This document shows positions 30,539-39,482 of a DNA stretch of 64,000 nucleotides, in pieces (position 1 is the stretch's first letter; each line of letters opens with the position of its first letter). The DNA comes from Alteriqipengyuania lutimaris (GTDB taxonomy: Bacteria > Pseudomonadota > Alphaproteobacteria > Sphingomonadales > Sphingomonadaceae). The position numbers were made by a program, and so were the translations under genes. The notes under the pieces were generated by a model. The model made no database searches and was not told the DNA's origin. It saw nothing but the letters and a program-made list of their open reading frames with translations. The DNA is taken from positions 992,001 through 1,056,000 of the forward strand of contig NZ_QRBB01000001.1 of NCBI RefSeq assembly GCF_003363135.1, written 5' to 3'.

Positions 30539-31320
30539 GGTGTCACCACGCTCTCGGCCTGTGCCAGCCCCAGTTCGACGAGGTCGGTGAACTGGTCGTA
30601 GATCAGCGGCGCACTGATGATGAGCGCGGCGATGCCCGCGAGCACGCCCGCCGGCAGGCCGAGCGCGAAGAGGTTGAGCGAGGGGGCCGAGCGGCTGAGG
30701 ATGCCGGTGAGGATCTGCACCAGCAGCAGGATCAGCGTGACGGGCAGCGCGATGCGTAGCGCGGTCTCGAAGGTCGCGCCGCCGAACCCGGCGATGGCCT
30801 CGAAGCGTTCGGGCCCGAGCCAGGTCTCACCCGGCGGGAAGGCGCGGTAGCTTTCGGTGACGAGCGCGATCCAGTGCAGGTGCGCGCCGGTGGCGAGGAA
30901 GATCAGCGTCAGGACGATGATGAAGTACTGGCCGAAGGCGGTCGTCGTACCGCCGGTGCCGGGATCGCTCGTCTGCGCCATGCTCATCCCCATGCTCCCG
31001 CCGATCACCTCGGCGGCGATGGTCGGCGCGGCGAAGGCGAGCTGGAGCACGAAGCCGAGCAGCAGGCCGATCAGCGCTTCGCCCGCGAGCGCGAGCATCC
31101 CCTCGAGCGTCAGCAGCGCAGGCGGGGTGGCGACGTCGGGCAGCCAGATCGAGATGAAGATCGCCATCGCCCCGGTGAACGAAATGCGCACCATCACCGG
31201 CACGTTCGACGCGCCGAAGAACGGTGCGGCGAGCAGCGCGGCACCGATGCGCGTCATCAGGAAGACGACCCGCCAGATGTCGGCTTCCAGCCCGCCAAGT
31301 CCGAAGTCGAGCGCGATCAT
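30535..31320 (-). CDS. fliR: Flagellar export gate protein FliR
   Basis: A 261-residue inner-membrane component of the FliPQR export gate, with about six hydrophobic segments. Family features include RIGAALLAAPFFGASNVPVMVRI near 27-50 and the C-terminal VLAGIAALIISAPLIYDQF. It lies 15 bases after fliQ and overlaps flhB by four bases. Confidence 0.93.
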   Translation of the reverse strand: MIALDFGLGGLEADIWRVVFLMTRIGAALLAAPFFGASNVPVMVRISFTGAMAIFISIWLPDVATPPALLTLEGMLALAGEALIGLLLGFVLQLAFAAPTIAAEVIGGSMGMSMAQTSDPGTGGTTTAFGQYFIIVLTLIFLATGAHLHWIALVTESYRAFPPGETWLGPERFEAIAGFGGATFETALRIALPVTLILLLVQILTGILSRSAPSLNLFALGLPAGVLAGIAALIISAPLIYDQFTDLVELGLAQAESVVTP

Positions 31321-31335
31321 GCGTGTGCCCGGAGC

Positions 31336-31608
31336 CTAGCGCCCGGTCCGTGCGATCTCGACGAAGATATCCTGCATGAAGTCCATCACCAGCGCCATCA
31401 TCGACGCGCCGAAGATGACGAGGACGAAGGCGACCGCCGCAAGCTTGGGGACGAAGGTGAGCGTCTGTTCGTTGACCGAGGTCGCCGCCTGGATCAGCCC
31501 GATGACGAGGCCGAGGGCCAGCGCGGCCAGCAGGATCGGCGCGGCCACCAGCGCGGTGGTCCACAGCATCCGGTCGGCCATCGAGAGGAGGAGAGAGAGT
31601 TCGTCCAT
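31336..31608 (-). CDS. fliQ: Flagellar export gate protein FliQ
   Basis: A 90-residue protein with two membrane helices (about 12-35 and 52-75), including the family segment GLIQAATSVNEQTLTFVPKL. It forms the export channel with FliP and FliR. Preceded by a purine-rich ribosome-binding tract and by fliP eight bases upstream. Confidence 0.93.
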   Translation of the reverse strand: MDELSLLLSMADRMLWTTALVAAPILLAALALGLVIGLIQAATSVNEQTLTFVPKLAAVAFVLVIFGASMMALVMDFMQDIFVEIARTGR

Positions 31609-31616
31609 GGTTCAGC

Positions 31617-32393
31617 TCACAAGAAACTCGAGGCAAGGGACCCCATCAGCAGCGACCATCCGTCCACGAGGACGAACAGGAGCAGCTTGAAGGGGAGCGA
31701 GACGAGCATCGGGCTCATCATCATCATGCCCAGACTCATGAGCACGGATGAAACGACGAGATCGATGACGAGGAAGGGCAGGAACAGCATGAAGCCGATC
31801 TGGAACGCGGTCTTCAATTCGCTGGTGACGAAGGCGGGTAGCAGGATCGAGAAGGGAACGTCCTGCGGGCTCGCGAACTTGGGCGCATCGGCGATATCGG
31901 CGAACATCTGCAGGTCGTTCTCGCGCGTCTGGCGGATCATGAAGGTGTGGAACTCGCCCCCGGCGCGCTCGATCGCGACCTCGGCGTTGATGCTGCCCGC
32001 CGAATAGGGCTCGATCGCGGACGCGTTCACGCGCTCCAGCGTCGGCGCCATGATGAACAGCGACAGGAACAGCGCGATCCCGATGAGCACCTGGTTGGGC
32101 GGCGATTGCTGCAGGCCCAGCGCCTGCCGCAAAATCGCCAGCACCACGATGATGCGCGTGAAGCTGGTCATCATCAGGATCAGCGCGGGCAGGATCGTCA
32201 GCAGCCCCATGATGAGGAGCAGCTGGAGCGACAGGCTCAGCGGTTCGCCGCCCGCGCCGCCGAGTTCGCCGAAGGCACGGTCGAGCGCACCGGCAGCGGC
32301 GCTGTCGGTCGGCATCGCCGTGGCGGCATGCGCCGCGCCGGTAAAAGCCAGCGCGCCGAGCGCGGCGGCCAGCTTCGCAATGCGGGACATCAT
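31617..32393 (-). CDS. fliP: Flagellar export gate protein FliP
   Basis: A 258-residue inner-membrane protein with a cleavable signal peptide (ending AHAATA) and four later membrane helices. Family signatures: TSFTRIIVVLAILRQALGLQQSPPNQVL and LLPAFVTSELKTAFQIGFMLFLPFLVIDLVV, the latter with the conserved Glu-Leu in SELKTAF. It builds the export gate. Two ATG codons stand side by side (32393 and 32390); the start overlaps the stop of fliO. Confidence 0.95.
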   Translation of the reverse strand: MMSRIAKLAAALGALAFTGAAHAATAMPTDSAAAGALDRAFGELGGAGGEPLSLSLQLLLIMGLLTILPALILMMTSFTRIIVVLAILRQALGLQQSPPNQVLIGIALFLSLFIMAPTLERVNASAIEPYSAGSINAEVAIERAGGEFHTFMIRQTRENDLQMFADIADAPKFASPQDVPFSILLPAFVTSELKTAFQIGFMLFLPFLVIDLVVSSVLMSLGMMMMSPMLVSLPFKLLLFVLVDGWSLLMGSLASSFL

Positions 32394-32698
32394 GCAGCCA
32401 GTTCCGTGCCTTCGGCGGTGTCGTGGGCGGCGGGCTTTGCGCGCGCCGGTGCCTCGGCCAGGCGGGTCAGCCCGCCCTTCGAGGTCGAGACGAGGATTTC
32501 CTTCCCGTGAAACTCGATCACCGCGAGGCGCAGCGTGGGCGAGAGCATCGTGGTCTCGACGATGCGCACGGCCTTCTCACCCCCGCCGTTCGGCCCGCCG
32601 AGCTGGCCCTGCATCCGCTTGGCCAGTTTCAGGCTGCCCCAGATCATCAGCCCAATCAGCGGCAGCAGGATCAGCAGCTTGAGGATGAAGAGCAGCAT
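32390..32698 (-). CDS. fliO: Flagellar biosynthesis protein FliO
   Basis: A 102-residue single-span protein: membrane helix at about 2-22 (LLFILKLLILLPLIGLMIWG), then a small beta-rich cytoplasmic domain (VRIVETTMLSPTLRLAVIEFHGKEILVS) as in FliO/MopB. FliO assists assembly of the FliP ring. Its ATG overlaps the fliN stop by three bases and its stop overlaps fliP. The same frame extends far upstream as an Arg-rich shadow of fliN and fliM, which is excluded. Confidence 0.85.
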   Translation of the reverse strand: MLLFILKLLILLPLIGLMIWGSLKLAKRMQGQLGGPNGGGEKAVRIVETTMLSPTLRLAVIEFHGKEILVSTSKGGLTRLAEAPARAKPAAHDTAEGTELAA

Positions 32699-33060
32699 CA
32701 GATCTGTTCCACCGTCGGCGGAGGTGCGCGCCGCTCTTCGACCGGGGCGTGACCCTGACCCTGATGGCCCTGGGCGACCTGCGGCGTACCGTGGGGCGCA
32801 CCTGCATTGGTGCCGGAGCCGACGAGTTCGAGGATGCGGATTGCGAAGCGGTTGCCCTGTGCCACCACCTCGCCGCGCGCGATCAGGCGGCCATTGACCA
32901 TGATGTCGAGCGGCTCGTCGGTCAGCCGCTCGAGCTCGACCACGCTGTTCTCTCCCAGCGCGAGGATCTCGCGAAGGGGAAGATTCTTGCGGCCGAGTTC
33001 CACCGTCAGGCGGACGTCGATTTCCTGGATCAGGCCGTAGCCATCGAATGGCATGGTCAT
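32698..33060 (-). CDS. fliN: Flagellar motor switch protein FliN
   Basis: A 120-residue protein with a SpoA domain at about 10-85 (IDVRLTVELGRKNLPLREIL, LDIMVNGRLIARGEVVAQGNRFAIRI). FliN forms the base of the C-ring. Beyond the domain is a 35-residue Gly/Gln/Pro-rich tail (VAQGHQGQGHAPVEERRAPPPTVEQI in parts) that is unusual for FliN. It begins three bases after the fliM stop. Confidence 0.93.
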   Translation of the reverse strand: MTMPFDGYGLIQEIDVRLTVELGRKNLPLREILALGENSVVELERLTDEPLDIMVNGRLIARGEVVAQGNRFAIRILELVGSGTNAGAPHGTPQVAQGHQGQGHAPVEERRAPPPTVEQI

Positions 33061-33063
33061 GGT

Positions 33064-33963
33064 TTAGTTGCCCTTCGCAAATGCGGTGTGGTGGATTTCG
33101 AGTGCGACGCGGTCGTCCAGCGCGCCCACGGTGCCGTGGGCGATGGTCGTGTCCGCGATGGAAAGGGGGATGCTGCGGTGGATCGGCACCGGCAGCAGCG
33201 TGCCGACCTGCAGCGCGACGATCCGGTGCAGCGGGATCGCCATGTCGACCAGCGTGGCGGTGGTCGCGAGTTCGACCCCGGCGAGGGGCGATTCGTCGAT
33301 CGGCGTCTCGCCCATGCTGCGGCGGACCGGCTTGCCCACCGGCGTTTCGCCCGCGAACTGCACGAAGGTTGCTTCGCAGGTGGCGAAGGTGACGGTGAGC
33401 CGGGGAATGCCCGGGCGCAGGACCGCAATGGTCGCGACATGCACGGGTGCGCGTGCGCCGGACGGAACGATCTCGCCCAGATCGCTGCCGCGCTCCGCCG
33501 CGGCAAGATCGCCGCGCCCGCATGCCTCGATACAGGCGGCGATCAGTTCGCCCTCGATCTCGCGCGCGAAGCGGTTGGCGGAGGCGGGCAGGGCGACAGC
33601 CTCTGCCAGGTTTTCGCCGTCGCCGCCCAGCATCCGGTCGAATTCGCCGATCAGCGCGCCGACATTGGCGGAGGCGAGCACGCCCAGGCCCTTGCCCGGA
33701 AGCGCGAAGCGCGCGTGGTGCTGGCGCTCGCCCAGCGTTTCGCCCAGCGCAGCGGCGGGGCAGGCGGTGCATTCGACCAGCTCGGTCTCGAGCTTGGGCG
33801 CATCGAACAGCCGCGCGAGGCGCGGCTGGATCGCCCGCGCCAGCCGCGTGCCGAAGCGCGCGAAATCGCCCGCCACGTCGGCCGCGTCGAGCGTGTTCGA
33901 CAGCAGCTCTTCGCAGTGCTTCGCCGTGCGACGCCCGGCCACAGGAGGCTCGCCTTCGGTCAT
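33064..33963 (-). CDS. fliM: Flagellar motor switch protein FliM (divergent)
   Basis: A 299-residue FliM-like protein between fliL and fliN. The C-terminal SpoA domain is present (about 230-290; VDMAIPLHRIVALQVGTLLPV). The middle domain is divergent, and the N-terminus lacks the short LSQxEIDxLL motif with which FliM normally binds CheY-P. That suggests a different route of switching control, or none through CheY at this protein. Overlaps the fliL stop by four bases. Gene order makes the identification secure despite divergence. Confidence 0.85.
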   Translation of the reverse strand: MTEGEPPVAGRRTAKHCEELLSNTLDAADVAGDFARFGTRLARAIQPRLARLFDAPKLETELVECTACPAAALGETLGERQHHARFALPGKGLGVLASANVGALIGEFDRMLGGDGENLAEAVALPASANRFAREIEGELIAACIEACGRGDLAAAERGSDLGEIVPSGARAPVHVATIAVLRPGIPRLTVTFATCEATFVQFAGETPVGKPVRRSMGETPIDESPLAGVELATTATLVDMAIPLHRIVALQVGTLLPVPIHRSIPLSIADTTIAHGTVGALDDRVALEIHHTAFAKGN

Positions 33964-34544
33964 TGCACGATGAGCGAGCGGAAATAGACGTTGTCGACCC
34001 CGCCGAAGCCTTCATGCGCGATCAGCTCTTCGTTGATCGCACCGGTCAGGCGCTTCTGCAGCGCGGCCTTGCCTTCGGCGCTCGCGATGTCCTCCATCTC
34101 GGTCGAGGCAAGCTCGACGAGGATGCGCGAACGGATCGCGAGCTCGTGATCGTGGAGCCACATCAGCACGCGCCCGTCCCTGTGGGTCGAGGCCGCGAGG
34201 CTGATCTGGACGAGGTTCGCCCCGCCCGCGAGGTTGGAGGTGAACTCTTCCTGGAATTCGTAATAGGCGGTGCGGTACTTGCTGCCGCCCGAGCCGTGGA
34301 CGACCTTGCCGCCCTCGTCCTTCTTGTCGCTCTTCACGGCGTAGGGATCGGCCTCGCCCTTGAGCACCAGTTGCGGGCCGGTGTCCTTCTTCGGCTCGCC
34401 CGGATCGCCGATCATGCCGGTGGCGAAGGCGGCATAGGTGCCGCCGCCGCCAGCGGCGAGCAGGACGACCCCGATCAGGACGAATTTGATGATCCCCCTC
34501 TTCTTCTTCGGCTTCGCGTCGGTCTTTTCGGCTTCGGTGCTCAT
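33960..34544 (-). CDS. fliL: Flagellar basal body-associated protein FliL
   Basis: A 194-residue bitopic protein: Lys-rich cytoplasmic N-terminus, membrane helix at about 20-40 (IIKFVLIGVVLLAAGGGGTYAA), and a periplasmic domain ending GVDNVYFRSLIVQ, the conserved FliL C-terminus. FliL rings surround the stator and raise torque. An extra Lys/Asp-rich insert lies at about 65-85. It is separated from fliK by 30 bases. Confidence 0.93.
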   Translation of the reverse strand: MSTEAEKTDAKPKKKRGIIKFVLIGVVLLAAGGGGTYAAFATGMIGDPGEPKKDTGPQLVLKGEADPYAVKSDKKDEGGKVVHGSGGSKYRTAYYEFQEEFTSNLAGGANLVQISLAASTHRDGRVLMWLHDHELAIRSRILVELASTEMEDIASAEGKAALQKRLTGAINEELIAHEGFGGVDNVYFRSLIVQ

Positions 34545-34574
34545 GGTTAATTCCGTCTATGTCTCGATGGTTAA

Positions 34575-36041
34575 TCAGGCGTAAATTCCGCCGTCCGATT
34601 TCGGCTGGCGCTGGGCGTTGACGTGAGTGTCCTGCCCGGATGGGCTGTTGTCGCCGCGTCGTTCGCGCCGGTCCTGACGGGAATCGCCGGTCGTGCCCGA
34701 CGGGTCGGCCATGCCCGCGCCCGACCCCTGCGTACCGGCCTGCCCGGATGATCCCCCGGACTGGGCGTTCGCCTGACCATTCGGCTGTGCCAGTGCCTCG
34801 GTGGCCCGCAGCTGCGGCCTGTCGGCGGCGATCGCGGCGGCCAGCGCGCGCTGCGTATCGCTGTCCTGCGCGGCGACCTCGACATCGAGCGTGCGGCCAC
34901 TGGTCTCGAAGGTCAGCGAGAGATTGCCGAGTTCCTTGTGTGCCAACGCGATCGTGGCCGATGCGCTGCCCGCACTGTCGCGCGCGGCGGCGATGCGGTC
35001 GACCATCGCGGCCAGCTCTGGGAAGTGCGGCATCTGCCCGGCCGGCGCAGCGACACCAAGAGAGGCACTCGCCGGAAGGGCGCCGAGTGTCGGCGCGGCG
35101 ATCATCGAGGCGGAGGTGGAGAGTGTGCTGCCGAGCGACAGCGACTGCCCGGGGTCCGCCACCGGCCTGTCGGCGGCCCGGAGCTGGAAGGTCAGGCCGG
35201 TCTGCGTGGCCTCCTGGCGGACCTGTTCTATGCCACGGGCGGCGACCGGCGCGCCGCTCGCGTCCCTCGTCGCCGGGCTCGCCGCAGGCTTTGCCTCGCC
35301 TTCGCTCCGACGCCCCTGCTCCCCCGATGGCGAATCCTGGCCGGGACGGCGCTGATCGTCCGATTGCGTCCCGGCAGCTAGCGCAACCGGAGCCTGCGAA
35401 GCGGAAGCGACGGATGATGCTACCATCGGTGTCCCGGTCGATGCTGGCTTCTCGGGCTGCGCCGTCGACCCCGTCCGAGGAGCGGTGCCGGAAGCCATCG
35501 GTGCGGCCACTACCAGCGCCGGGGCGGATTCCGCCAGGCTGGCCTGCACGACCGGCATTTGCGTATCCTGAGCAGCGGTTCGCGCGGGATGGTCCGGGGC
35601 GCCTTCGGGCTCCGGCTCTACCTCGATATCGGCAGGCGCGCGCTTTCCGGGCTGCGACGCCACGACCGCTTCGGCTCCGGTTTCGACATCGCTGCCGTCA
35701 GGCGCGCGCGTGCCGGGCTCCCCCGCCTCGATCGGCAGATCGTTGTGCATTGCGGCAAGATCGCTCCGCCCGACCGGCAAGGCCTTGCCGCTTGCCGCTG
35801 CGCCCGCGTCCTCCACGCTTGCCGGGTCCGTACCTTCGGGAAGCGCCGGCACCCCGTCCGTCCCCTCCGAAGCCGCCTCTTCGGCCATCGGTTCGCGGCT
35901 GCTGGCGGTCAGCTTTTTCAGCGCTTCGGCGAAGTCCGCAGGCACGCTGCGGCCCGCCTCGAGCGTCGGCAGCCCTTCGAGGGCGATGCCCGATGCGTCG
36001 AGCGGTCTGGCAGGAGTGAGGTTGAGAGATAGCGCTGTCAT
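34575..36041 (-). CDS. fliK: Flagellar hook-length control protein FliK
   Basis: A 488-residue, largely disordered protein rich in Ala, Pro, Ser and Gly. Residues near 370-440 have the hook-length control C-domain core (LGNLSLTFETSGRTLDVEV, followed by RALAAAIAADRPQLRATEAL). It acts as the molecular ruler that signals FlhB to switch. The start MTALSLNLTPARP is preferred; an upstream extension is outside the usual pattern. It is preceded by a 70-base gap with a near-match to a sigma-54 site. Confidence 0.85.
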   Translation of the reverse strand: MTALSLNLTPARPLDASGIALEGLPTLEAGRSVPADFAEALKKLTASSREPMAEEAASEGTDGVPALPEGTDPASVEDAGAAASGKALPVGRSDLAAMHNDLPIEAGEPGTRAPDGSDVETGAEAVVASQPGKRAPADIEVEPEPEGAPDHPARTAAQDTQMPVVQASLAESAPALVVAAPMASGTAPRTGSTAQPEKPASTGTPMVASSVASASQAPVALAAGTQSDDQRRPGQDSPSGEQGRRSEGEAKPAASPATRDASGAPVAARGIEQVRQEATQTGLTFQLRAADRPVADPGQSLSLGSTLSTSASMIAAPTLGALPASASLGVAAPAGQMPHFPELAAMVDRIAAARDSAGSASATIALAHKELGNLSLTFETSGRTLDVEVAAQDSDTQRALAAAIAADRPQLRATEALAQPNGQANAQSGGSSGQAGTQGSGAGMADPSGTTGDSRQDRRERRGDNSPSGQDTHVNAQRQPKSDGGIYA

Positions 36042-36072
36042 CGAGGCCCCGTCGGTTGGTCGGGGGCGGATA

Positions 36073-36089
36073 TTCAAGATGCGTGCCAA
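36073..36089 (-). promoter_or_regulatory. Possible sigma-54 promoter upstream of fliK
   Basis: On the minus strand TTGGCACG-CATC-TTGAA lies 32 bases before the fliK start. The -24 element is perfect, but the -12 element has TTGA instead of TTGC. It could drive fliKLMNOPQR-flhB separately. The -12 mismatch makes it doubtful. Confidence 0.35.
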
Positions 36090-36112
36090 GCGCGGCGCAC
36101 GCGGCCCAGGTT

Positions 36113-36499
36113 TCAGCGGGAAGCGAGTTTTTCGCGCAAGGTCTGCGCGGCCTCGCGGTAATCCTCTTCGGCCCGCTTGCGCCTGCGCTCGGTCTGCGCG
36201 AGCGCGGCGAGCGAGGCTTCGGACTGGCTGCGCGCATCCTTTGCATGGCGCTCCGCCATGTGGCTGAGATCGCGCAGATGGCTGCTCATCGCGCCCGCCC
36301 GGCGCAGGCTTTGTGCGTCGGTCGCGTCGGTGGCGCTGGCATAATGCGCGGCGAGGGCGCGGGTCTTGGCCGACACCGCATCGAGCCGCGCGCGCTGCGC
36401 CTCGGCCTCGGCGGCGGCGAGCGCGGACTGGCGCTGCTCGACCGTGCGGACCCGCTCGATCAACCGGGTGCGTCTGAGGCGGCGCTGTTCAGCCGTCAT
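36113..36499 (-). CDS. fliJ: Flagellar FliJ-like export protein
   Basis: A 128-residue protein that is one long charged coiled coil (LRRTRLIERVRTVEQRQSALAAAEAEAQ in parts). FliJ links the ATPase ring to FlhA and escorts chaperones. Sequence is low in specific motifs; identification rests on coiled-coil form and position directly after fliI, which it overlaps by 11 bases. Confidence 0.8.
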   Translation of the reverse strand: MTAEQRRLRRTRLIERVRTVEQRQSALAAAEAEAQRARLDAVSAKTRALAAHYASATDATDAQSLRRAGAMSSHLRDLSHMAERHAKDARSQSEASLAALAQTERRRKRAEEDYREAAQTLREKLASR

Positions 36500-37865
36500 C
36501 GCCCATCAGGTCCTGCAAGCCGCCGACCGCTTCGAACAGCGAGACATGCTCGGCGAAATCCTGGCCGAGAAAGTCCGACATCGGCCCGTGCATCGCGATC
36601 GCCCTGTCGAGCGTCGCGTCCTGTCCGGGGCGATAAGCGCCCATCAGCACCAGGTCGCGGTTCTCCTCGTACACGGCGTTGAGCGCGCGGAACTTGCGCG
36701 CCGCGACAACATGTGCGGGCGGGACGATATCGTTCATCACGCGGCTGAGCGATGCGCCGACGTCGACCGCGGGGTAACGCCCGCGCTGGGCGATATCGCG
36801 CGAGAGCACGACGTGCCCGTCCATGATCGATCGGGCGGTATCGACCACCGGATCGTTCTGGTCGTCGCCATCGGCAAGGACTGTGTAGATGCCGGTTATG
36901 GCCCCGCCGCTTTCGGCCGAATTGCCCGCGCGTTCGATCAGCTTGGTGATCGTCGAAAGGGCCGAAGGCGGATAGCCGCGCGCGGCGCCGGGTTCGCCCA
37001 GCAGCATGCCGATCTCGCGCGCGGCGTGCGCCACGCGGGTCAGGCTGTCGAGGATGAGAAGGACCTTCTTGCCCTGCGCGCGCATTTCCTCGGCAATCGA
37101 GGTCGCGAGCATCGCGCCGCGCAGGCGCAGGTTTGCGGCGTGGTCTGCCGGAACCGCGACGATCGCGGTGCGCTTGCCGGCTGGCCCGCTCATGTGACGG
37201 GCGACGAAATCGGAGACTTCGCGGGCGCGCTCGCCGATCAGGCCGACGACGATCGCGTCGGCTTCTGCGCCGCCCACGATCATGTCCATCAGGACCGACT
37301 TGCCGACGCCCGAGCCCGCCATGATGCCCACGCGCTGGCCGACGCCCAGCGTCGTCAGAGCGTTGAGCGAGCGGATGCCGGTATCGAAGGGCTGCGAGAC
37401 GCTGGTCCGGTCGAGCGCGCCGGTGCGCCGCCCGCCCGCCGGCCATTCGCGGCTGGCATGGACGGGGCCGCCGCCGTCGATGGGTGCGCCCGAGGCATCG
37501 ACCGCGCGGCCCAGATATTCCTTGCCGACCGAGAGCATGCCGGGCTTGCCTTCGGGCCGCACCATCGCACCCGGGCGCAGCAGCACCGTGTCGCCCAGCA
37601 TCATCATGATCGTGTGGCCGTTGCGAAAGCCGATCGCTTCGGCGAGATGCGGCTGTCCGCCGCCATGGACGATCGAACACAGCGTGCCGATCGGAACGCC
37701 GAGCCCGCTGACCTCGATCAGCCCGCCATCGCAGGCGACGACGCGCCCGAAGCGCCGCGGGGCGAGATCGACCGAACCGCCCGAGAAACCGTCGAGCGTG
37801 TCATCGAGCAGGTCCAGCATGGGGTCGGTCGGCATCGGGCCGGTCAGCATTGCGTCGGTCAGCAT
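36489..37865 (-). CDS. fliI: Flagellar export ATPase FliI
   Basis: A 458-residue hexameric ATPase powering flagellar export. Walker A is GSGVGKS, Walker B lies in KKVLLILDSLTRVAHAAREIG, and GYPPSALSTITKLIERAGN matches the F1-type family. The N-terminus is odd: four ATG codons at exact 15-base spacing (37865, 37850, 37835, 37820) start near-identical units MLTDA, MLTGP, MPTDP, MLDLL. Any could be the start. The first overlaps the fliH stop by seven bases and is used here. Confidence 0.93.
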   Translation of the reverse strand: MLTDAMLTGPMPTDPMLDLLDDTLDGFSGGSVDLAPRRFGRVVACDGGLIEVSGLGVPIGTLCSIVHGGGQPHLAEAIGFRNGHTIMMMLGDTVLLRPGAMVRPEGKPGMLSVGKEYLGRAVDASGAPIDGGGPVHASREWPAGGRRTGALDRTSVSQPFDTGIRSLNALTTLGVGQRVGIMAGSGVGKSVLMDMIVGGAEADAIVVGLIGERAREVSDFVARHMSGPAGKRTAIVAVPADHAANLRLRGAMLATSIAEEMRAQGKKVLLILDSLTRVAHAAREIGMLLGEPGAARGYPPSALSTITKLIERAGNSAESGGAITGIYTVLADGDDQNDPVVDTARSIMDGHVVLSRDIAQRGRYPAVDVGASLSRVMNDIVPPAHVVAARKFRALNAVYEENRDLVLMGAYRPGQDATLDRAIAMHGPMSDFLGQDFAEHVSLFEAVGGLQDLMGDDG

Positions 37866-38458
37866 TGCGCGAGCGCTTCGGCGATGGCCTGGCGCCACTG
37901 CGCCGGGCCGTCCTCTACCCCGCCATCCTCGGTATCGATCCGCAGCGCGCCGCGTTCGATCGCGGGGTCGGGCACCAGCGTCAGCTTCGGATCGACCAGC
38001 GGCAGGACCAGCGCATGGTCGCTCGGGTTGAGGCGGATGATGCGCTCGTCGGTCTTGCGCTGGAGCAGCGCGGCGGCCGCTTCCACCCGGCGGTGGAGCC
38101 CGTCGATATCGAGCGCGAGCGGCAGGACGGCGTCTTCGCACAAGGCGATCACGGTTTCCCGCAGGCGTTCGCGCAGGGCCTGGCCGCTCTCTTCGTCGAA
38201 GCGGGCGAAGGCGAGCGTGATGGCCTCGCGCGCGGCGTCTTCCTCGGCACGCTGCGCGGCTGCTTCCTGCATCGCCTCGGCGCGTCCTTCCTCGCGGCCC
38301 CGGGCATGCGCATCGGCGACCGGGTCGACCGTGTCGGCACCCTCGGTCTTTGCCGCCGCCATCGGGGCATGGTCCGCGTAATAGGCCGAGCTGCGGGTGA
38401 AGCCGCGCCGTTCGCGCAGTTCGCTGACCGGCAGCCTATACGTAGTCATCGTCGGCAT
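37859..38458 (-). CDS. fliH: Flagellar FliH-like ATPase regulator
   Basis: A 199-residue protein with a long Ala/Glu/Arg-rich helix (about 40-100; ARGREEGRAEAMQEAAAQRAE) and a C-terminal V-ATPase E-subunit-like domain (RVEAAAALLQRKTDERIIRLNPSDHALV). FliH holds FliI in an inactive complex and docks it to the C-ring. Overlaps fliG by 23 bases (starts at 38458; an ATG at 38449 is also possible) and fliI by seven. Confidence 0.85.
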   Translation of the reverse strand: MPTMTTYRLPVSELRERRGFTRSSAYYADHAPMAAAKTEGADTVDPVADAHARGREEGRAEAMQEAAAQRAEEDAAREAITLAFARFDEESGQALRERLRETVIALCEDAVLPLALDIDGLHRRVEAAAALLQRKTDERIIRLNPSDHALVLPLVDPKLTLVPDPAIERGALRIDTEDGGVEDGPAQWRQAIAEALAQC

Positions 38459-39482
38459 CGCCCATGATCAGTTCGCCGTCCGCGATCAGCCGCTTGGCGA
38501 CCGCGATCACCTCGCGCTGGGCGGCTTCGACATCGGCGCGCTTGATGCGGCCCATCGTCTCGATCTCGTCGCGCAGGCCGTCGGCGGCGCGGGTCGACAT
38601 GGCGCCGTAGAACAGCTCGCGATCGTCCTCGGCCAGGCCGCGCAGCGAGTTGATCAGCGTCTCGCTCTCGACCTCGCGCAGCAGCATGCCGATCTGCTTG
38701 GTGTCGAGCGCGAACAGATGCTCGAACTTGAACATCTCGTTCTCGAGCTGCTGGTGCAGCAGCTTGTCGATCTGGCCGATCTTCGGCATCACTTCCTTTT
38801 CCACGCTGCGATGCGCGCGGTTGATGATCTCGGCCGCGTTCTTGACCCCGCCCATGGTCAGCGGGACCGAGCCGTGACGGCGCTCGATCATCCCCTCGAT
38901 CGTTTCTTCGAGGATCGCGATCGCCTGGCGCGAGACCGGGCCCAGCCGGGCGACGCGGTGCAGGACAGGCGTGTGCAGGTGGCGCGGCAGCGCGGCGAGC
39001 GTGGCGGCGGCGGTGTCCGTATCGAGCTGCAGCAGCAGCACCGCGATCGCCTGCGGATGCTCTTCGGCGAGCATTTCCGCGATCACCTCTGGATCGAGCC
39101 AGCGCAGCACGGCGAGCGTCGGCGAGGGCTCTTCCTTCTGTTCGGGCGCGACCTGCCGGATCAGGCTGTCGGCCTTCATGTCGCCGACGGCGCTGGTCAG
39201 CATCCGCTTGACGCTGCTGATCCGGCCATGCGCGGAGATCGCGCCATTGTCGATCGAGCGCGAGAAGCCGGAGATCGCATCGGAAATCGCATGCGGGTCG
39301 ATTTCGCCCAGCGAGCACATGCGCGCGGCGAGCTGGCGCAGTTCCTCGGGCTCCATCTGAGAGAGGATCGCGGTCGCGTCATCCTCGCTCATCAGCATGA
39401 TCATGATCGCCGCGCGGTCGATCCCGGCGATCGTTGGCGGGAGCGGGGGCTGGGCCGGGCTCTGGGGTGCCATGTCGCTCAT
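38436..39482 (-). CDS. fliG: Flagellar motor switch protein FliG
   Basis: A 348-residue C-ring protein that contacts the stator. It has N-, middle and C-terminal FliG domains; the middle EHPQAIAVLLLQLD box (about 180-193) and the C-terminal charged helix (LLREVESETLINSLRGLAEDDRELF, with the torque residues) are clear. The N-terminal LMSEDDATAILSQMEPEEL binds the FliF ring. Overlaps fliF's stop by four bases. Confidence 0.95.
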   Translation of the reverse strand: MSDMAPQSPAQPPLPPTIAGIDRAAIMIMLMSEDDATAILSQMEPEELRQLAARMCSLGEIDPHAISDAISGFSRSIDNGAISAHGRISSVKRMLTSAVGDMKADSLIRQVAPEQKEEPSPTLAVLRWLDPEVIAEMLAEEHPQAIAVLLLQLDTDTAAATLAALPRHLHTPVLHRVARLGPVSRQAIAILEETIEGMIERRHGSVPLTMGGVKNAAEIINRAHRSVEKEVMPKIGQIDKLLHQQLENEMFKFEHLFALDTKQIGMLLREVESETLINSLRGLAEDDRELFYGAMSTRAADGLRDEIETMGRIKRADVEAAQREVIAVAKRLIADGELIMGDADDDYV

